Shown here: piece by piece, positions 49,445 to 58,312 of the stretch
Position numbering within the stretch: the first letter of the stretch is position 1
Layout of the letters: each line of letters begins with the position of its first letter
Assembly (NCBI GenBank): GCA_009780695.1
Contig: WQZN01000003.1
Location: forward strand, 62,001 to 126,000
Origin: Microbacteriaceae bacterium
GTDB lineage: Bacteria > Actinomycetota > Actinomycetes > Actinomycetales > Microbacteriaceae
Length of the DNA stretch: 64,000 nucleotides
Direction: 5' to 3'
The notes under the pieces: generated by a model
Told to the model about the DNA's origin: nothing
The model's database searches: none
The model's input: the letters and a program-made list of their open reading frames with translations, nothing else
Position numbers and translations under genes: made by a program

Positions 49445-50245
49445 ATGCCCAGCGCTCTCGACATCGCCCTGTGGGGCGTGCTGCCGTATCTCTGCATCGT
49501 CGTGCTGATCCTGGGCACGATCTGGCGGTACCGCTACGACCAGTTCGGCTGGACGACGCGCTCGTCGCAGCTCTACGAGTCGCGTCTGCTGCGCATCGGC
49601 TCGCCGCTGTTCCACTTCGGCATCCTCGCCGTCGCGGGCGGCCATGTGATCGGTCTGATCATCCCCGAGTCGTGGACGACCGCCGTCGGGGTGAGCGACC
49701 ACGCGTACCACATCGTCGCGCTCGCGACCGGCGGTGCCGCCGGCCTCGCGACGCTGTGCGGCATCGCGCTGCTGATCTGGCGCCGCCGCCGCACGGGCCC
49801 CGTGTTCATGGCGACGTCGAACAACGACAAGGTGATGTACGTCGTGCTCGTCGGCGCGATCGCCGCCGGCCTCGCCGTGACGCTGTTCTCGGTGTTCGAC
49901 CACTCGATCTCGAACTACCGCGAGACGGTGTCGCCGTGGTTCCGCTCGCTGTGGGTCCTGCACCCCGACATCCAGGCCATGGCCGCCGCGAGCCTGCCGT
50001 TCAAGATCCACGCGGTGTGGGGTCTCGTGCTGTTCGCGATCTGGCCGTTCACGCGGCTCGTGCACGCGTTCACGGCGCCGATCCACTACCTGTTCCGGCC
50101 GTACATCGTCTACCGCTCGCGCGACGCCCACGGCGGCACGCCGGGCGCGGGCGCGCCGCGGCGCGGCTGGGAGCCGATCGGCACGCGGGATGCCGCGCGC
50201 CGCGGCACCGCAGCGAAGACCACCGAGAAGAGGAGCAGGGTCTGA
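49445..50245 (+). CDS. narI: Respiratory nitrate reductase gamma subunit
   Basis: Membrane di-haem b subunit, 266 residues, five helices, oxidising menaquinol. His ligands are visible in SPLFHFGILAVAGGHVIGL and in the C-terminal helix LPFKIHAVWGLVLFAIWPFTRLVH. MPSALDIALWGVLPYLCIVV forms the first helix. A hydrophilic tail follows the last helix (YRSRDAHGGTPGAG). The narK start shares a base with its stop. Confidence 0.95.
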   Translation: MPSALDIALWGVLPYLCIVVLILGTIWRYRYDQFGWTTRSSQLYESRLLRIGSPLFHFGILAVAGGHVIGLIIPESWTTAVGVSDHAYHIVALATGGAAGLATLCGIALLIWRRRRTGPVFMATSNNDKVMYVVLVGAIAAGLAVTLFSVFDHSISNYRETVSPWFRSLWVLHPDIQAMAAASLPFKIHAVWGLVLFAIWPFTRLVHAFTAPIHYLFRPYIVYRSRDAHGGTPGAGAPRRGWEPIGTRDAARRGTAAKTTEKRSRV

Positions 50246-51519
50246 TGTCCGAACCGACCGGCGCGGCCCCGGCCGCGACCCAGCAGCCGGCGGCCGCCGG
50301 CATCCGCACCTACCCGGGGCAGCTGCGCAACCTGATCCTCGCGACGCTCGCCTCGACCGTCGGCTTCTGGGCCTGGACGCTCATCGGCCCGCTCTCGAAG
50401 CACTACGTCGCCGCGATGCACCTCGGTTCCGAGCAGATCGCGTTCCTCGTGGCGATGCCGATCTTCGTCGGCTCGCTCGCGCGGGTGCCCGCCGGCATCC
50501 TCACGGACAAGTTCGGCGGCCGCGTCATGTTCACGATCGTGCTCGGCTCGGCCGCGGTCATGGCCGCCGTGACGGGCCTCGTCGGCACGCTGAACGACTT
50601 CGGGGCGCTCATGGTCGCCGCGTTCTTCCTCGGCGTCGCGGGCTCGGTGTTCGCGGTCGGCATCCCGTTCTCGTCGGCCTGGTACGACCCGAAGCGCAAG
50701 GGCTTCGCAACGGGGGTGTTCGGGGCGGGCATGGTCGGCACCGCCGTCTCGGCGTTCTTCACCCCGCGCCTCGTCGCGGCCGTCGGCTACCTGCCGACCC
50801 ACCTCATCGTCGCGGGGGTCGCGGCGCTCTTCGCCGTCGTCTGCGCGCTGTTCCTGCGCGAGTCGCCGGTGTTCTACACGCGCACCCCGCAGCCCGCGTT
50901 CCCGGCCCTGCGCCGCGCGTTCACGCTGCCGGCGACGTATGCGCTCTGCTTCATGTACGCGATCGTGTTCGGCGCCTTCGTCGCGTTCTCGAACTACCTG
51001 CCGACCTACCTCTCGACCGTCTACGGCTTCAACGCCGAGCAGGCGGGCACGCGCGTCGCGGGCTTCGCGCTCGCCGCGGTCATCGCGCGCCCGATCGGCG
51101 GCATCATCGCCGACCACGTCGGCCCGCGGCTCGTGACGATCGTCTCGCTCGTGGGCGTCATCGTGTTCGCCGAGATCGTGTCGTTCCAGCCCATCCAGGA
51201 GGTCGCCTATGGCGGCTCGTTCCTCGCCATGGCGCTGCTGCTCGGGCTCGGCACGGGTGGCGTCTTCGCGTGGGTCGGCAAGGTCGTTCCGGCGAACTCG
51301 GTCGGCACGGTCGGCGGCATCATCGCCGCCGCCGGCGGGCTCGGGGGCTATTTCCCGCCGCTCGTCATGGGCCTGACCTACGACGCGCAGCACCACAGCT
51401 ACTTCGTCGGGCTCAGCCTGCTGTCGGTGTTCTGCGTGGTCTCGCTGCTCATCGCGTCGTTCTTCGGCCGCAAGGCCGCGACGGAGAGGGCGGTCGCCGC
51501 GGCGAAGAACGCGGGCTGA
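50245..51519 (+). CDS. narK: NarK-type nitrate/nitrite transporter
   Basis: A 424-residue MFS transporter of the nitrate/nitrite porter family with 12 helices. NNP signatures: FRGG-like loop is GILTDKFGGRVMFT; nitrate motifs GVAGSVFAVGIPFSSAWYDP and GLGTGGVFAWVGKVVPA (second, C-terminal copy). It is the last gene of the nar operon and probably imports nitrate and/or exports nitrite. ATG 50245 shares one base with the narI stop (TGATG). Confidence 0.94.
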   Translation: MSEPTGAAPAATQQPAAAGIRTYPGQLRNLILATLASTVGFWAWTLIGPLSKHYVAAMHLGSEQIAFLVAMPIFVGSLARVPAGILTDKFGGRVMFTIVLGSAAVMAAVTGLVGTLNDFGALMVAAFFLGVAGSVFAVGIPFSSAWYDPKRKGFATGVFGAGMVGTAVSAFFTPRLVAAVGYLPTHLIVAGVAALFAVVCALFLRESPVFYTRTPQPAFPALRRAFTLPATYALCFMYAIVFGAFVAFSNYLPTYLSTVYGFNAEQAGTRVAGFALAAVIARPIGGIIADHVGPRLVTIVSLVGVIVFAEIVSFQPIQEVAYGGSFLAMALLLGLGTGGVFAWVGKVVPANSVGTVGGIIAAAGGLGGYFPPLVMGLTYDAQHHSYFVGLSLLSVFCVVSLLIASFFGRKAATERAVAAAKNAG

Positions 51520-51923
51520 GCGGGGGATGTCGCGGCGGCGGTGCCGCGCTGCCCGGGCCTCTGCGCCCGCCCGTCAAGGCGCCCCGCGCGATGGTTGGGC
51601 AGCGGGACGCCCGCAGGAGGGGTGCGCGAGGGTCGCTCGCCGCAAACAGTGAAGCCGGATTCCCCGTTTGCTGCAAATCTCAGCGTCGCTGGAAGTCGGA
51701 ACCGTCTCAGTGACGGCGAGCCGTGCGCAAGATCTGTGCCGCGGGCGAGCTCGGGGCGGCGCCGAACGCACGCGAGCGGTGCGTTCGGGCGCGTTCCGTC
51801 GGGTGGGACCCCTCAGAACTCACGCGAGCGGTGAGTTCGGTTCGCTTCGTTGGGCAGGCCCTCCCGTATGGACATGCCGGCCTGCCCCGCACCGTGAATG
51901 CCTGCGGAACCCCTGCACCCGCC
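51520..51923. other. narK-antiporter intergenic region with hairpin repeats
   Basis: A 404-base gap with no credible gene. It contains a GCAAAC...GTTTGC inverted repeat near 51642-51676, and two tandem hairpin repeats (51764-51838). The 3' ends of narK and the antiporter gene face each other across it. Confidence 0.65.
51764..51838. repeat. Two covarying hairpin repeats
   Basis: Copy 1 GAACGCAC-GCGAGCG-GTGCGTTC (51764-51786) and copy 2 GAACTCAC-GCGAGCG-GTGAGTTC (51816-51838). The single difference in the left arm (G to T) is matched by the complementary change in the right arm, preserving the 8-bp stem. The sequences after each hairpin are also related (GGGCGCGTTCCGTCGGG and GGTTCGCTTCGTTGGGC). 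Confidence 0.75.
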
Positions 51924-53654
51924 TCAGCCCGCCGCGTCCTCCTGCTCGGTCTGCGCCTCGAGGGTGTTGAGCACGGCCTCGGCGGTGGCGAGCGCGGCGG
52001 CGCCGTAGGTGCTGGTCGCGCGGGCATCCGCCAGTGCCTCGCGCTCGGCATCGAGCACGCGACCGCGCAGCTCGTGCGCTTCCGCCGAGATCGTGCGCAC
52101 GGTGGTGCTCGGCAGGCTGCGCGCCGCGAGGGCCGCGTGCCGCTCGAGGTCCTCGCGGACCCGCGCGACCACCTCGGGCGCATAGGCGGTGCCGTCGGCT
52201 CGCGTGAGCCCGGGGTCGTCGAGCAGCTCGCGGGCCGAGCCGGTGAGCTCATGGAACAGGTCGCTCACCTCTTCGCGCGTCGAGCTCGTGCTGGTCGGGA
52301 TGCCGAGCCACCGGGCCAGGGCGGGCAGGGTCAGGCCGCCGAGCAGCAGCGTCGCGACCGCGGCGGTGAACGAGATCAGGATGAGCGCCGACCGGTAGGG
52401 CGTCTGCGGCGGCAGCGCCTGCACCGCCGCCACGGTCACGACGCCGCGCATGCCCGACCAGCCGATGAGCGCGCTCGCGCGCCAGTCGATCTGCTCGTGC
52501 CGGTGGAAGTTCTGGTCGGCGCGCTCACGCCGCTCGCGCAGGCGGCGCCAGTCGTCCGCCGTGCCGCGGTGCCGCCAGGCGGTCACCCGCCACGCCACCC
52601 ACGCGGCCGCATGACCGAACCGGCTCGCGCGGCCCGCGGCGATGGCCCGGCTGCGGCGGTTGAGCGCCGCGAACATCGGGAACACGAACGCGACGCGCAC
52701 CGCCACGAGGATCGCGACCGCGAGCAGGCCCAGCGCGATCGTGTAGCCGGGCTGGAAGCCGTCGTGGATGTCGTCGGCGATGTATTCCCGCAGCTGGTAG
52801 CCCATCACCAGGAACACGCCGTTCTCGAGCAGGAACTGCAGCGTGCGCCAGTTCGTCTGCTCCACGAGCCGCAGCTGCACGGTCTGGGTGCGCACGCTGC
52901 GGTGGCCCACGATGAGGCCGGTCGTGACGACCGCGATGACACCGGACGCGTTCAGCGCCTCGGCCGGGGCATACGCGAAGAACGGCACCGCGAACGAGAT
53001 CGACGTGACCAGCACGGCGTCGCGGAAGCCCTTGCGGATCGCCGACGCGAGCACGCCGACGATCGCGCCCACGATGACGCCGCCGATGGTCGCCCACACG
53101 AAGTCGCCGATCGCGTGGCCGAGGTCGAACACGGCGGCGATCGACGCGATCGCGGTGCGCAGCAGCACGAGCGTCGACGCGTCGTTCACGAGGCTCTCGC
53201 CCTCGAGGACCGTCACGACCCGGGACGGCAGCCCGAGGCGCTTGGCGATGGATGTCGCCGACACGGCATCCGTCGGGCTCAGCACCGCGCCGAGCGCGAT
53301 CGCGGTCGCGAGATCGAGCTTCGGGAAGATCACGAACAGCACCCACCCGACGGCGATCGCCGAGAGCACGACGAGCGCCACCCCGAGCAGCGCGATCGGC
53401 GCGAGGTTGCGCCGGAAGTCGACCACCGGGAACGCGACCGAGGCGCCATAGAGCAGGGGAGGGAGGACGATGACGAGGATCCACTCCGCCTCGAGGTGGA
53501 TGGCGGGCGCGCCGGGCAGATAGCTGAGGCCCGCACCGATCGCCACGAGCAGCAGCGGCGCCGCGACGCCGATGCGGCGCGAGACGCCGGTCGCGGTGAC
53601 CAGCACGAGCACGCCCATGGCCGCGATCAGGGTGTATTCCGCGCCGTTGTGCAT
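51924..53654 (-). CDS. CPA1-family Na+/H+ antiporter
   Basis: A 576-residue cation/proton antiporter with 11-13 helices. The ion-binding motif is in the GESLVNDASTLVLLRTA region (NDA with Asp), preceded by GAVLSPTDAVSATSIAKRLG. A C-terminal cytoplasmic region (about 480-576) is charged and helical. ATG 53654 starts the first helix (MHNGAEYTLIAAMGVLVLV). It is convergent with narK and divergent from dacB across 148 bases. Confidence 0.92.
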   Translation of the reverse strand: MHNGAEYTLIAAMGVLVLVTATGVSRRIGVAAPLLLVAIGAGLSYLPGAPAIHLEAEWILVIVLPPLLYGASVAFPVVDFRRNLAPIALLGVALVVLSAIAVGWVLFVIFPKLDLATAIALGAVLSPTDAVSATSIAKRLGLPSRVVTVLEGESLVNDASTLVLLRTAIASIAAVFDLGHAIGDFVWATIGGVIVGAIVGVLASAIRKGFRDAVLVTSISFAVPFFAYAPAEALNASGVIAVVTTGLIVGHRSVRTQTVQLRLVEQTNWRTLQFLLENGVFLVMGYQLREYIADDIHDGFQPGYTIALGLLAVAILVAVRVAFVFPMFAALNRRSRAIAAGRASRFGHAAAWVAWRVTAWRHRGTADDWRRLRERRERADQNFHRHEQIDWRASALIGWSGMRGVVTVAAVQALPPQTPYRSALILISFTAAVATLLLGGLTLPALARWLGIPTSTSSTREEVSDLFHELTGSARELLDDPGLTRADGTAYAPEVVARVREDLERHAALAARSLPSTTVRTISAEAHELRGRVLDAEREALADARATSTYGAAALATAEAVLNTLEAQTEQEDAAG

Positions 53655-53789
53655 GCCGTCACCGCCCGCTCGCCCGCTCCGTACGAAGCTATGTCTCTCC
53701 TGTACGAATCTACGCGACCGAGGCGCCGGTTCCGCCTGCCCACCGGCTTTCGGGTGCCCCCTCAGCGGGGGCGTCCAGGCGGCACTGGT

Positions 53790-53795
53790 TATAGT
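53790..53795 (+). promoter_or_regulatory. -10 box of leaderless dacB transcript
   Basis: TATAGT lies 7 bases before GTG 53803, so transcription probably starts at the first codon. A matching -35 hexamer is weak. Confidence 0.45.
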
Positions 53796-53802
53796 CGTCG
53801 GC

Positions 53803-55404
53803 GTGACCGACCCCAACCTCCCCGGCCGCGAAGACTTCGACACCCTCTTCCAGCCCACCCAGGCCATCGCGCAGCCCGGCGCGGATGAGCCGACGCAGGC
53901 CTTCGCGCAGCCCGTCATCGTCGACGGCACGCAGGGGCCCGCGGCGCCCAACCGGGTGGGGCGCGCGTGGCAGGGTTTCCTCGCCTCCATCCGCAGCCAC
54001 CCCACGGCTTGGCTCGTCTCGGGCGCGACCGCCGCGTTCCTCGTCATCGGCGGCGGCGCGTTCGCCGCCGGGGCCGCGACGCCGAGCGGGCAGCCGGCGG
54101 CGCTGAAGCAGGTCGTCCCGACATCCACCCCCTCGCAGACGCCTACGCCGACCCCGACGCCCACCCCGACGACGCGGCCGACCGCGAACCCGGCCCTGCC
54201 CGCGTCGGCGCTCAAGACGTGCTCGGTCACGCAGGCCGCCGCCGACCCGCGCCTCGGCAACCTCGAGGCACAGGTGCTCGACGCCCAGACCGGCCAGGTG
54301 CTCTTCGATCGCAACGGCGAGACACCGGCTCCGACGGCATCCGTCATGAAGACGATCACGGCCGCCGCCGTGCTCGCCGTGCTCGGCCCCAACGCCACCA
54401 TCTCGACGACGGTCGTCAAGGGCACGCAGCCCGGCCAGGTCGTGCTCGTCGGCGGCGGCGACCCGACGCTGTCGGTCAACGGCGGCGCCTACTACCAGAA
54501 CGCCCCGACGCTCGCCGACCTCGCGAACCAGGTGCAGCAGGCCTGGGCGGCCGACCCGTCGAACGCGGGGCAGCCCATCACCTCGGTCGTGACCGACTCC
54601 TCGCTCTTCGGCGGCCCGTCGTGGCAGCCGTCGTGGCCCGTGACCGAGCGCACCGGCGAGGGCTCGACCGCCCCGATCACCGCGCTCATCGCCAACGGCG
54701 ACAAGCAGGACCCGACCAAGCTCGAGTCGCCGCGCGGCGCCGACCCGGTCGGCGACGCGGGCACGGCCTTCGCGCAGCTGCTCGGCGTGCAGTACGCCGG
54801 TGAGACCGCCGCCCCGCAGGGCGAGACCCCGCTCGGCACGGTGACCTCGCAGCCGATCTCGACGCTGCTGAACCAGGCGCTGCTCGACTCGGACAACACC
54901 GTGATGGAGACGCTGGCCCGCCTCACCGCCATCAAGGAGGGCACGGGCAACACCTTCGGCGCGATCCAGGCCGCCGACGTCGCCGCGCTCAAGACGTACG
55001 GGCTGGACGCCTCGTCCCTCACGATCGTGGACGGGTCCGGCCTCTCGCCCGACAACCGCGTGCCCCCGTCGTTCCTGACGAACTTCATGATCAAGGTGAT
55101 GAACCAGCAGCAGGGCCTGGGCGTCATCTACAACTCGCTGCCGGTCGCCGGCCAGTCGGGCACGCTGTCGCAGGCCTACGGGCGGTTCCAGGGCGCCTCG
55201 AGCATCGCCATCGGCCATGTGCACGCCAAGACCGGGTGGATCACCAACGGCTACACGCTCGCCGGCGTCATCGACGCCAAGGACGGCACCGAGCTGACCT
55301 TCGCGATCTTCGCCCTCGGCAACGTCAACGACAGCGCCAAGGCCGCGATCGACGCGCTCACCGCCGCCATCTACTCGTGCGGCGGGAACCTCTCGAACAG
55401 CTGA
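53803..55404 (+). CDS. dacB: D-alanyl-D-alanine carboxypeptidase/endopeptidase (PBP4, DacB family)
   Basis: A 533-residue class C penicillin-binding protein that trims or cleaves peptidoglycan cross-links. An N-terminal cytoplasmic segment (about 1-70) precedes one membrane helix (WLVSGATAAFLVIGGGAFAAG), then a Thr/Pro linker with TPTPTPTPTP. Active-site motifs: SVMK (Ser180), SDN (Ser363) and KTG (Lys476). GTG 53803 follows a TATAGT box directly. The topology (signal anchor after a cytoplasmic tail) is typical for actinobacteria. Three envelope enzymes in the window (two class A PBPs and this one) are not in one operon. Confidence 0.92.
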   Translation: MTDPNLPGREDFDTLFQPTQAIAQPGADEPTQAFAQPVIVDGTQGPAAPNRVGRAWQGFLASIRSHPTAWLVSGATAAFLVIGGGAFAAGAATPSGQPAALKQVVPTSTPSQTPTPTPTPTPTTRPTANPALPASALKTCSVTQAAADPRLGNLEAQVLDAQTGQVLFDRNGETPAPTASVMKTITAAAVLAVLGPNATISTTVVKGTQPGQVVLVGGGDPTLSVNGGAYYQNAPTLADLANQVQQAWAADPSNAGQPITSVVTDSSLFGGPSWQPSWPVTERTGEGSTAPITALIANGDKQDPTKLESPRGADPVGDAGTAFAQLLGVQYAGETAAPQGETPLGTVTSQPISTLLNQALLDSDNTVMETLARLTAIKEGTGNTFGAIQAADVAALKTYGLDASSLTIVDGSGLSPDNRVPPSFLTNFMIKVMNQQQGLGVIYNSLPVAGQSGTLSQAYGRFQGASSIAIGHVHAKTGWITNGYTLAGVIDAKDGTELTFAIFALGNVNDSAKAAIDALTAAIYSCGGNLSNS

Positions 55405-55429
55405 CGCCCATCGCGGCAGAATTGACGGC

Positions 55430-56011
55430 ATGAGCCGCGCGCTGCTGATCGTCGACGTCCAGAACGACTTCACCGAGGGCGGGTCGCTCGCCGTCGCCGG
55501 GGGAGCGGCGGTGGCCGAGGGCGTCACCGCGTTCCTCGAGGCGCACGGCGGCGACTACGACCTCGTGATCGCGAGTCGCGACTGGCACGACGCCGACAAC
55601 GACAACGGCGGCCACATCTCGGACCGACCGGATTATGTCGACACCTGGCCCGCGCACTGCATCGCGGGCACCCCCGGTGCCGAGTACCACCCGGCGCTGG
55701 CATCCGACTGCATCGACGTGCATCTCAAGAAGGGCCAGGGCAAGCCGGCCTACTCGGCGTTCGAGGGCGTCGACGAGTTCGGCAAGGGCATCCGCGAGGT
55801 GCTGCAGGCGCACGGGGTGCGCGAGCTCGACATCGTGGGCATCGCGACCGACCACTGCGTACGGGCGAGCGCCCTCGACTCGCTCGCGGACGGCGAGCAC
55901 GTGCGCGTCTTCACCGACCTGATCGCGGGTGTGGGGGACGCCTCGTCCGCGACCGCCCTGGCCGAGCTCGCCGCCGCGGGGGCCGAGCTGCTGCCGAGCG
56001 CGCTCGCGTAG
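55430..56011 (+). CDS. pncA: Nicotinamidase (isochorismatase family)
   Basis: Converts nicotinamide to nicotinate for NAD salvage, 193 residues. Catalytic Asp in LIVDVQNDFTEGGSL (Asp9), the metal-binding segment SRDWHDADNDNGGH, Lys in HLKKGQGKPAYSAFEG, and nucleophile Cys in GIATDHCVRASALD. ATG 55430 lies 25 bases after the dacB stop, suggesting co-transcription. A palindromic family A element follows the stop by 5 bases and separates it from the convergent aldehyde dehydrogenase gene. Confidence 0.95.
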   Translation: MSRALLIVDVQNDFTEGGSLAVAGGAAVAEGVTAFLEAHGGDYDLVIASRDWHDADNDNGGHISDRPDYVDTWPAHCIAGTPGAEYHPALASDCIDVHLKKGQGKPAYSAFEGVDEFGKGIREVLQAHGVRELDIVGIATDHCVRASALDSLADGEHVRVFTDLIAGVGDASSATALAELAAAGAELLPSALA

Positions 56012-56015
56012 TTCG

Positions 56016-56087
56016 TGCGGCACTTTTTCTGCTGTGGGGCATATCAGGATGCCTGATCTGGTATGCCCCACAGTAGAAAAAGTGCCC
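56016..56087. repeat. Palindromic element family A, copy 3
   Basis: Left arm GGCACTTTTTCTGCTGTGGG (with GCATATCAGG following), right arm GGTATGCCCCACAGTAGAAA ending AAGTGCC. It fills the gap between convergent pncA and the dehydrogenase gene almost completely. Confidence 0.9.
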
Positions 56088-56088
56088 G

Positions 56089-57552
56089 TCAGGCGAGCGT
56101 GAGCACCCCGTCCACGCGGCGCGAGATGTTCCACGGGTTGGCGTCCTGCAGGGGCGCGGGCAGCGCGGCATCCGGCACGTCCTGATACGCGACCGGGTGC
56201 AGGAAGCGGGCGATCGCGGCCGTTCCGACCGAGGTGGTGCCGGGCGCCGTCGTCGCGGGGAAGGGGCCGCCGTGCTGCTGCGCGTAGCTCACCGTGACCC
56301 CGGTGGGCCAGCCGTTCCAGAGCACGCGCCCGGCGTGCGCGGCGAGCGTGCGCAGCAGACCGGGGATGTCGGCGCTCGTGTCGCCGTCCTCGGCATGCAC
56401 CCCCGCCGTCAGCTGGCCGCCGATGCGCGCAGCGAGCTGCTCGAGCTGCGCGGGGTCGTCGTACTCCACCACGACCGAGGCCGGCCCGAACATCTCGTGC
56501 TCGAGCAGCTCGGGGCGGGCGAGCAGGGCGGCGGCGGATGCCCGCAGCACGGTCGCCTCGGGCGCCCCGTCGCCCCCGGGCAGCGTCGTGAGCACCTCGA
56601 AGCCGTCGACGGCCGCGAGCTCGTCGCGCGACGACTCGAAACCGGCGCGCAGGCCGGGGGAGAGCATCGCGTGCGGCGGCACGGGTGAGGCATCCGTCAC
56701 GCCCTGCACCAGCTCGTCGCGCGAGCCGGCCGGCACGATCAGGAAGCCCGGCTTGGTGCAGAACTGGCCCATGCCGAGGGTGAACGAGCCGACGAAGCCC
56801 GCGAGGATCGCGTCGCGTCGCGCGGCCCACGCGCCCGGCGTGACGAAGACGGGGTTGGTCGAGCCGAGCTCGCCGTAGAAGGGGATGGGCTCGGGCCGTG
56901 CCGCCGCGAGCGCCGCGAGCGCCTGGCCCCCGGCGGTCGAGCCGGTGAAGCCGACGGCCTTCACGAGCGGGTGCTGCACGAGCTGCGTGCCCGCGTCGTG
57001 CCCCTCGACGAGCGCGAAGAGGCCGTCGGGGGCGCCGGCGGCGCGCAGGGCATCCGCCGCGATCGACGCCGTCAGCCGTGCCAGCTCGAGGTGCGCCGGG
57101 TGCGCCTTGTGCACGACCGCGCAGCCGGCCGCGAGCGCCGCGGCCGAGTCGCCGCCGAGCACGCTGAACGCGAAGGGGAAGTTGGAGGCGCCGAACACGC
57201 CGACGACGCCGAGCGGCTCGCCCACGCGGCGGATGTCGGGCCGCGGCCCCATGCCCCACGCCGGGTCGGCGTGATCGATGGCGGCGGCGAGGTGCTCGCC
57301 GGTCACGGTGTCCTGACCGAGCAGCCGCAGCTGGAACGCCGTGCGGGTGAGCTCGCCGTTCAGCCGGCCCTCGGGCAGGTGGGTCTCGTCGTGCGCGAGG
57401 GGGACGAGGCGCTCGCGGTTCGCGTCGAGCGCGGCGGCAAGGGCGTCGAGCCAGGCGGCGCGCGTGCGGGGCGCGACCCCGCGTGCGGACTCGAAGGCGG
57501 ACTGGGCAGCGGTTACGGCGGCGTCGACGGTGAGCGCCTGGGAGTCGGTCAC
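56089..57552 (-). CDS. Aldehyde dehydrogenase, 2-ketoglutaric semialdehyde dehydrogenase type
   Basis: A 487-residue NAD(P)-dependent dehydrogenase. Its sequence style (GVFGASNFPFAFSVLGGD, VVHKAHPAHLELA, FTGSTAGGQAL, FYGELGSTNPVFV, GMGQFCTKPGFLIV with the catalytic Cys, PWNISRRVDGVL at the end) matches type III alpha-ketoglutaric semialdehyde dehydrogenases, which act at the end of sugar-acid or hydroxyproline breakdown. No such pathway genes flank it, so the in vivo substrate is open. GTG 57552 starts the N-terminal helix; a single gene by its neighbours. Confidence 0.88.
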   Translation of the reverse strand: MTDSQALTVDAAVTAAQSAFESARGVAPRTRAAWLDALAAALDANRERLVPLAHDETHLPEGRLNGELTRTAFQLRLLGQDTVTGEHLAAAIDHADPAWGMGPRPDIRRVGEPLGVVGVFGASNFPFAFSVLGGDSAAALAAGCAVVHKAHPAHLELARLTASIAADALRAAGAPDGLFALVEGHDAGTQLVQHPLVKAVGFTGSTAGGQALAALAAARPEPIPFYGELGSTNPVFVTPGAWAARRDAILAGFVGSFTLGMGQFCTKPGFLIVPAGSRDELVQGVTDASPVPPHAMLSPGLRAGFESSRDELAAVDGFEVLTTLPGGDGAPEATVLRASAAALLARPELLEHEMFGPASVVVEYDDPAQLEQLAARIGGQLTAGVHAEDGDTSADIPGLLRTLAAHAGRVLWNGWPTGVTVSYAQQHGGPFPATTAPGTTSVGTAAIARFLHPVAYQDVPDAALPAPLQDANPWNISRRVDGVLTLA

Positions 57553-57638
57553 CCGTCAACGATAACGGGCGCGGTGCGGCATCCGATTGAACGTTTCAGT
57601 TCCGTGGGCGCGGCGGATGTCGCACCTAGGCTGGCGGC

Positions 57639-58139
57639 ATGCCGACGCCGGATTTCATCCTCAGACTGCGCGAGAAGATCGGGAACGACGAGCTCTGGCT
57701 CTCCGGCGTCACGGCCGTCGTGCTGCGCGGTGAGGCGCCCGAGGCGGGTGCCGCGGACGAGCGCGAAGTGCTGCTCGTGCGCCGCGCGGACAACGGCGAG
57801 TGGACGCCCGTGACGGGCATCATCGATCCGGGCGAGCCGCCGGCGGTCGCCGCCGAGCGCGAGGTGCTGGAAGAGGCGGGCGTCGTTGCCGTGGCCGAGC
57901 ACCTCGTGCGCGTGCACGTCGAGGACAGGGTCGTCGTCTACGGCAACGGCGACCGCTCGCGGTATCTCGACATCACCTTCCGCTGCGCGTGGGTCTCGGG
58001 CGAGCCGTACCCCGCCGACGGCGAGAACACCGAGGCCGCCTGGTACCCCGTCGGCGCGCTGCCGCCGATGAGCGCCCGCCAGCGCGAGCGCGTCGAGGTC
58101 GCGCTGGCGGGCGAGACGGCGGCGCGCTTCCAGCGGTAG
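57639..58139 (+). CDS. NUDIX hydrolase
   Basis: A 166-residue pyrophosphohydrolase with an intact Nudix box GIIDPGEPPAVAAEREVLEE then AGV (about 61-83; Gx5Ex7REVxEEAGV). The LVRRADNGEWTPVTG segment before the box resembles ADP-ribose or NADH-type Nudix enzymes, but the substrate is not certain. ATG 57639 is 86 bases from the divergent dehydrogenase gene. Confidence 0.88.
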   Translation: MPTPDFILRLREKIGNDELWLSGVTAVVLRGEAPEAGAADEREVLLVRRADNGEWTPVTGIIDPGEPPAVAAEREVLEEAGVVAVAEHLVRVHVEDRVVVYGNGDRSRYLDITFRCAWVSGEPYPADGENTEAAWYPVGALPPMSARQRERVEVALAGETAARFQR

Positions 58140-58206
58140 GGGCGGCGGGGCCGGTCTGCCCCTCTCGTGGGCGGCTCTGCCCGTCTTCCCCGCGCTGCTG
58201 ACGGCG

Positions 58207-58270
58207 GATGTGCCCATCCGTCGCAACTGCACCCGGACGTCCGGGCACAAGCGCGACGGATGGGCACATC
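58207..58270. repeat. Nested palindromic hairpin
   Basis: Outer arms GATGTGCCCATCCGTCGC (58207-58224) and its exact complement (58253-58270) surround an inner 14-base palindrome CCCGGACGTCCGGG (58232-58245). It lies between the convergent NUDIX and ABC exporter genes and is unrelated in sequence to family A. Confidence 0.88.
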
Positions 58271-58312
58271 GCGCCGGAGACCGCGCGCGCCGAGCGTCGT
58301 GGCGGCCGCTGC

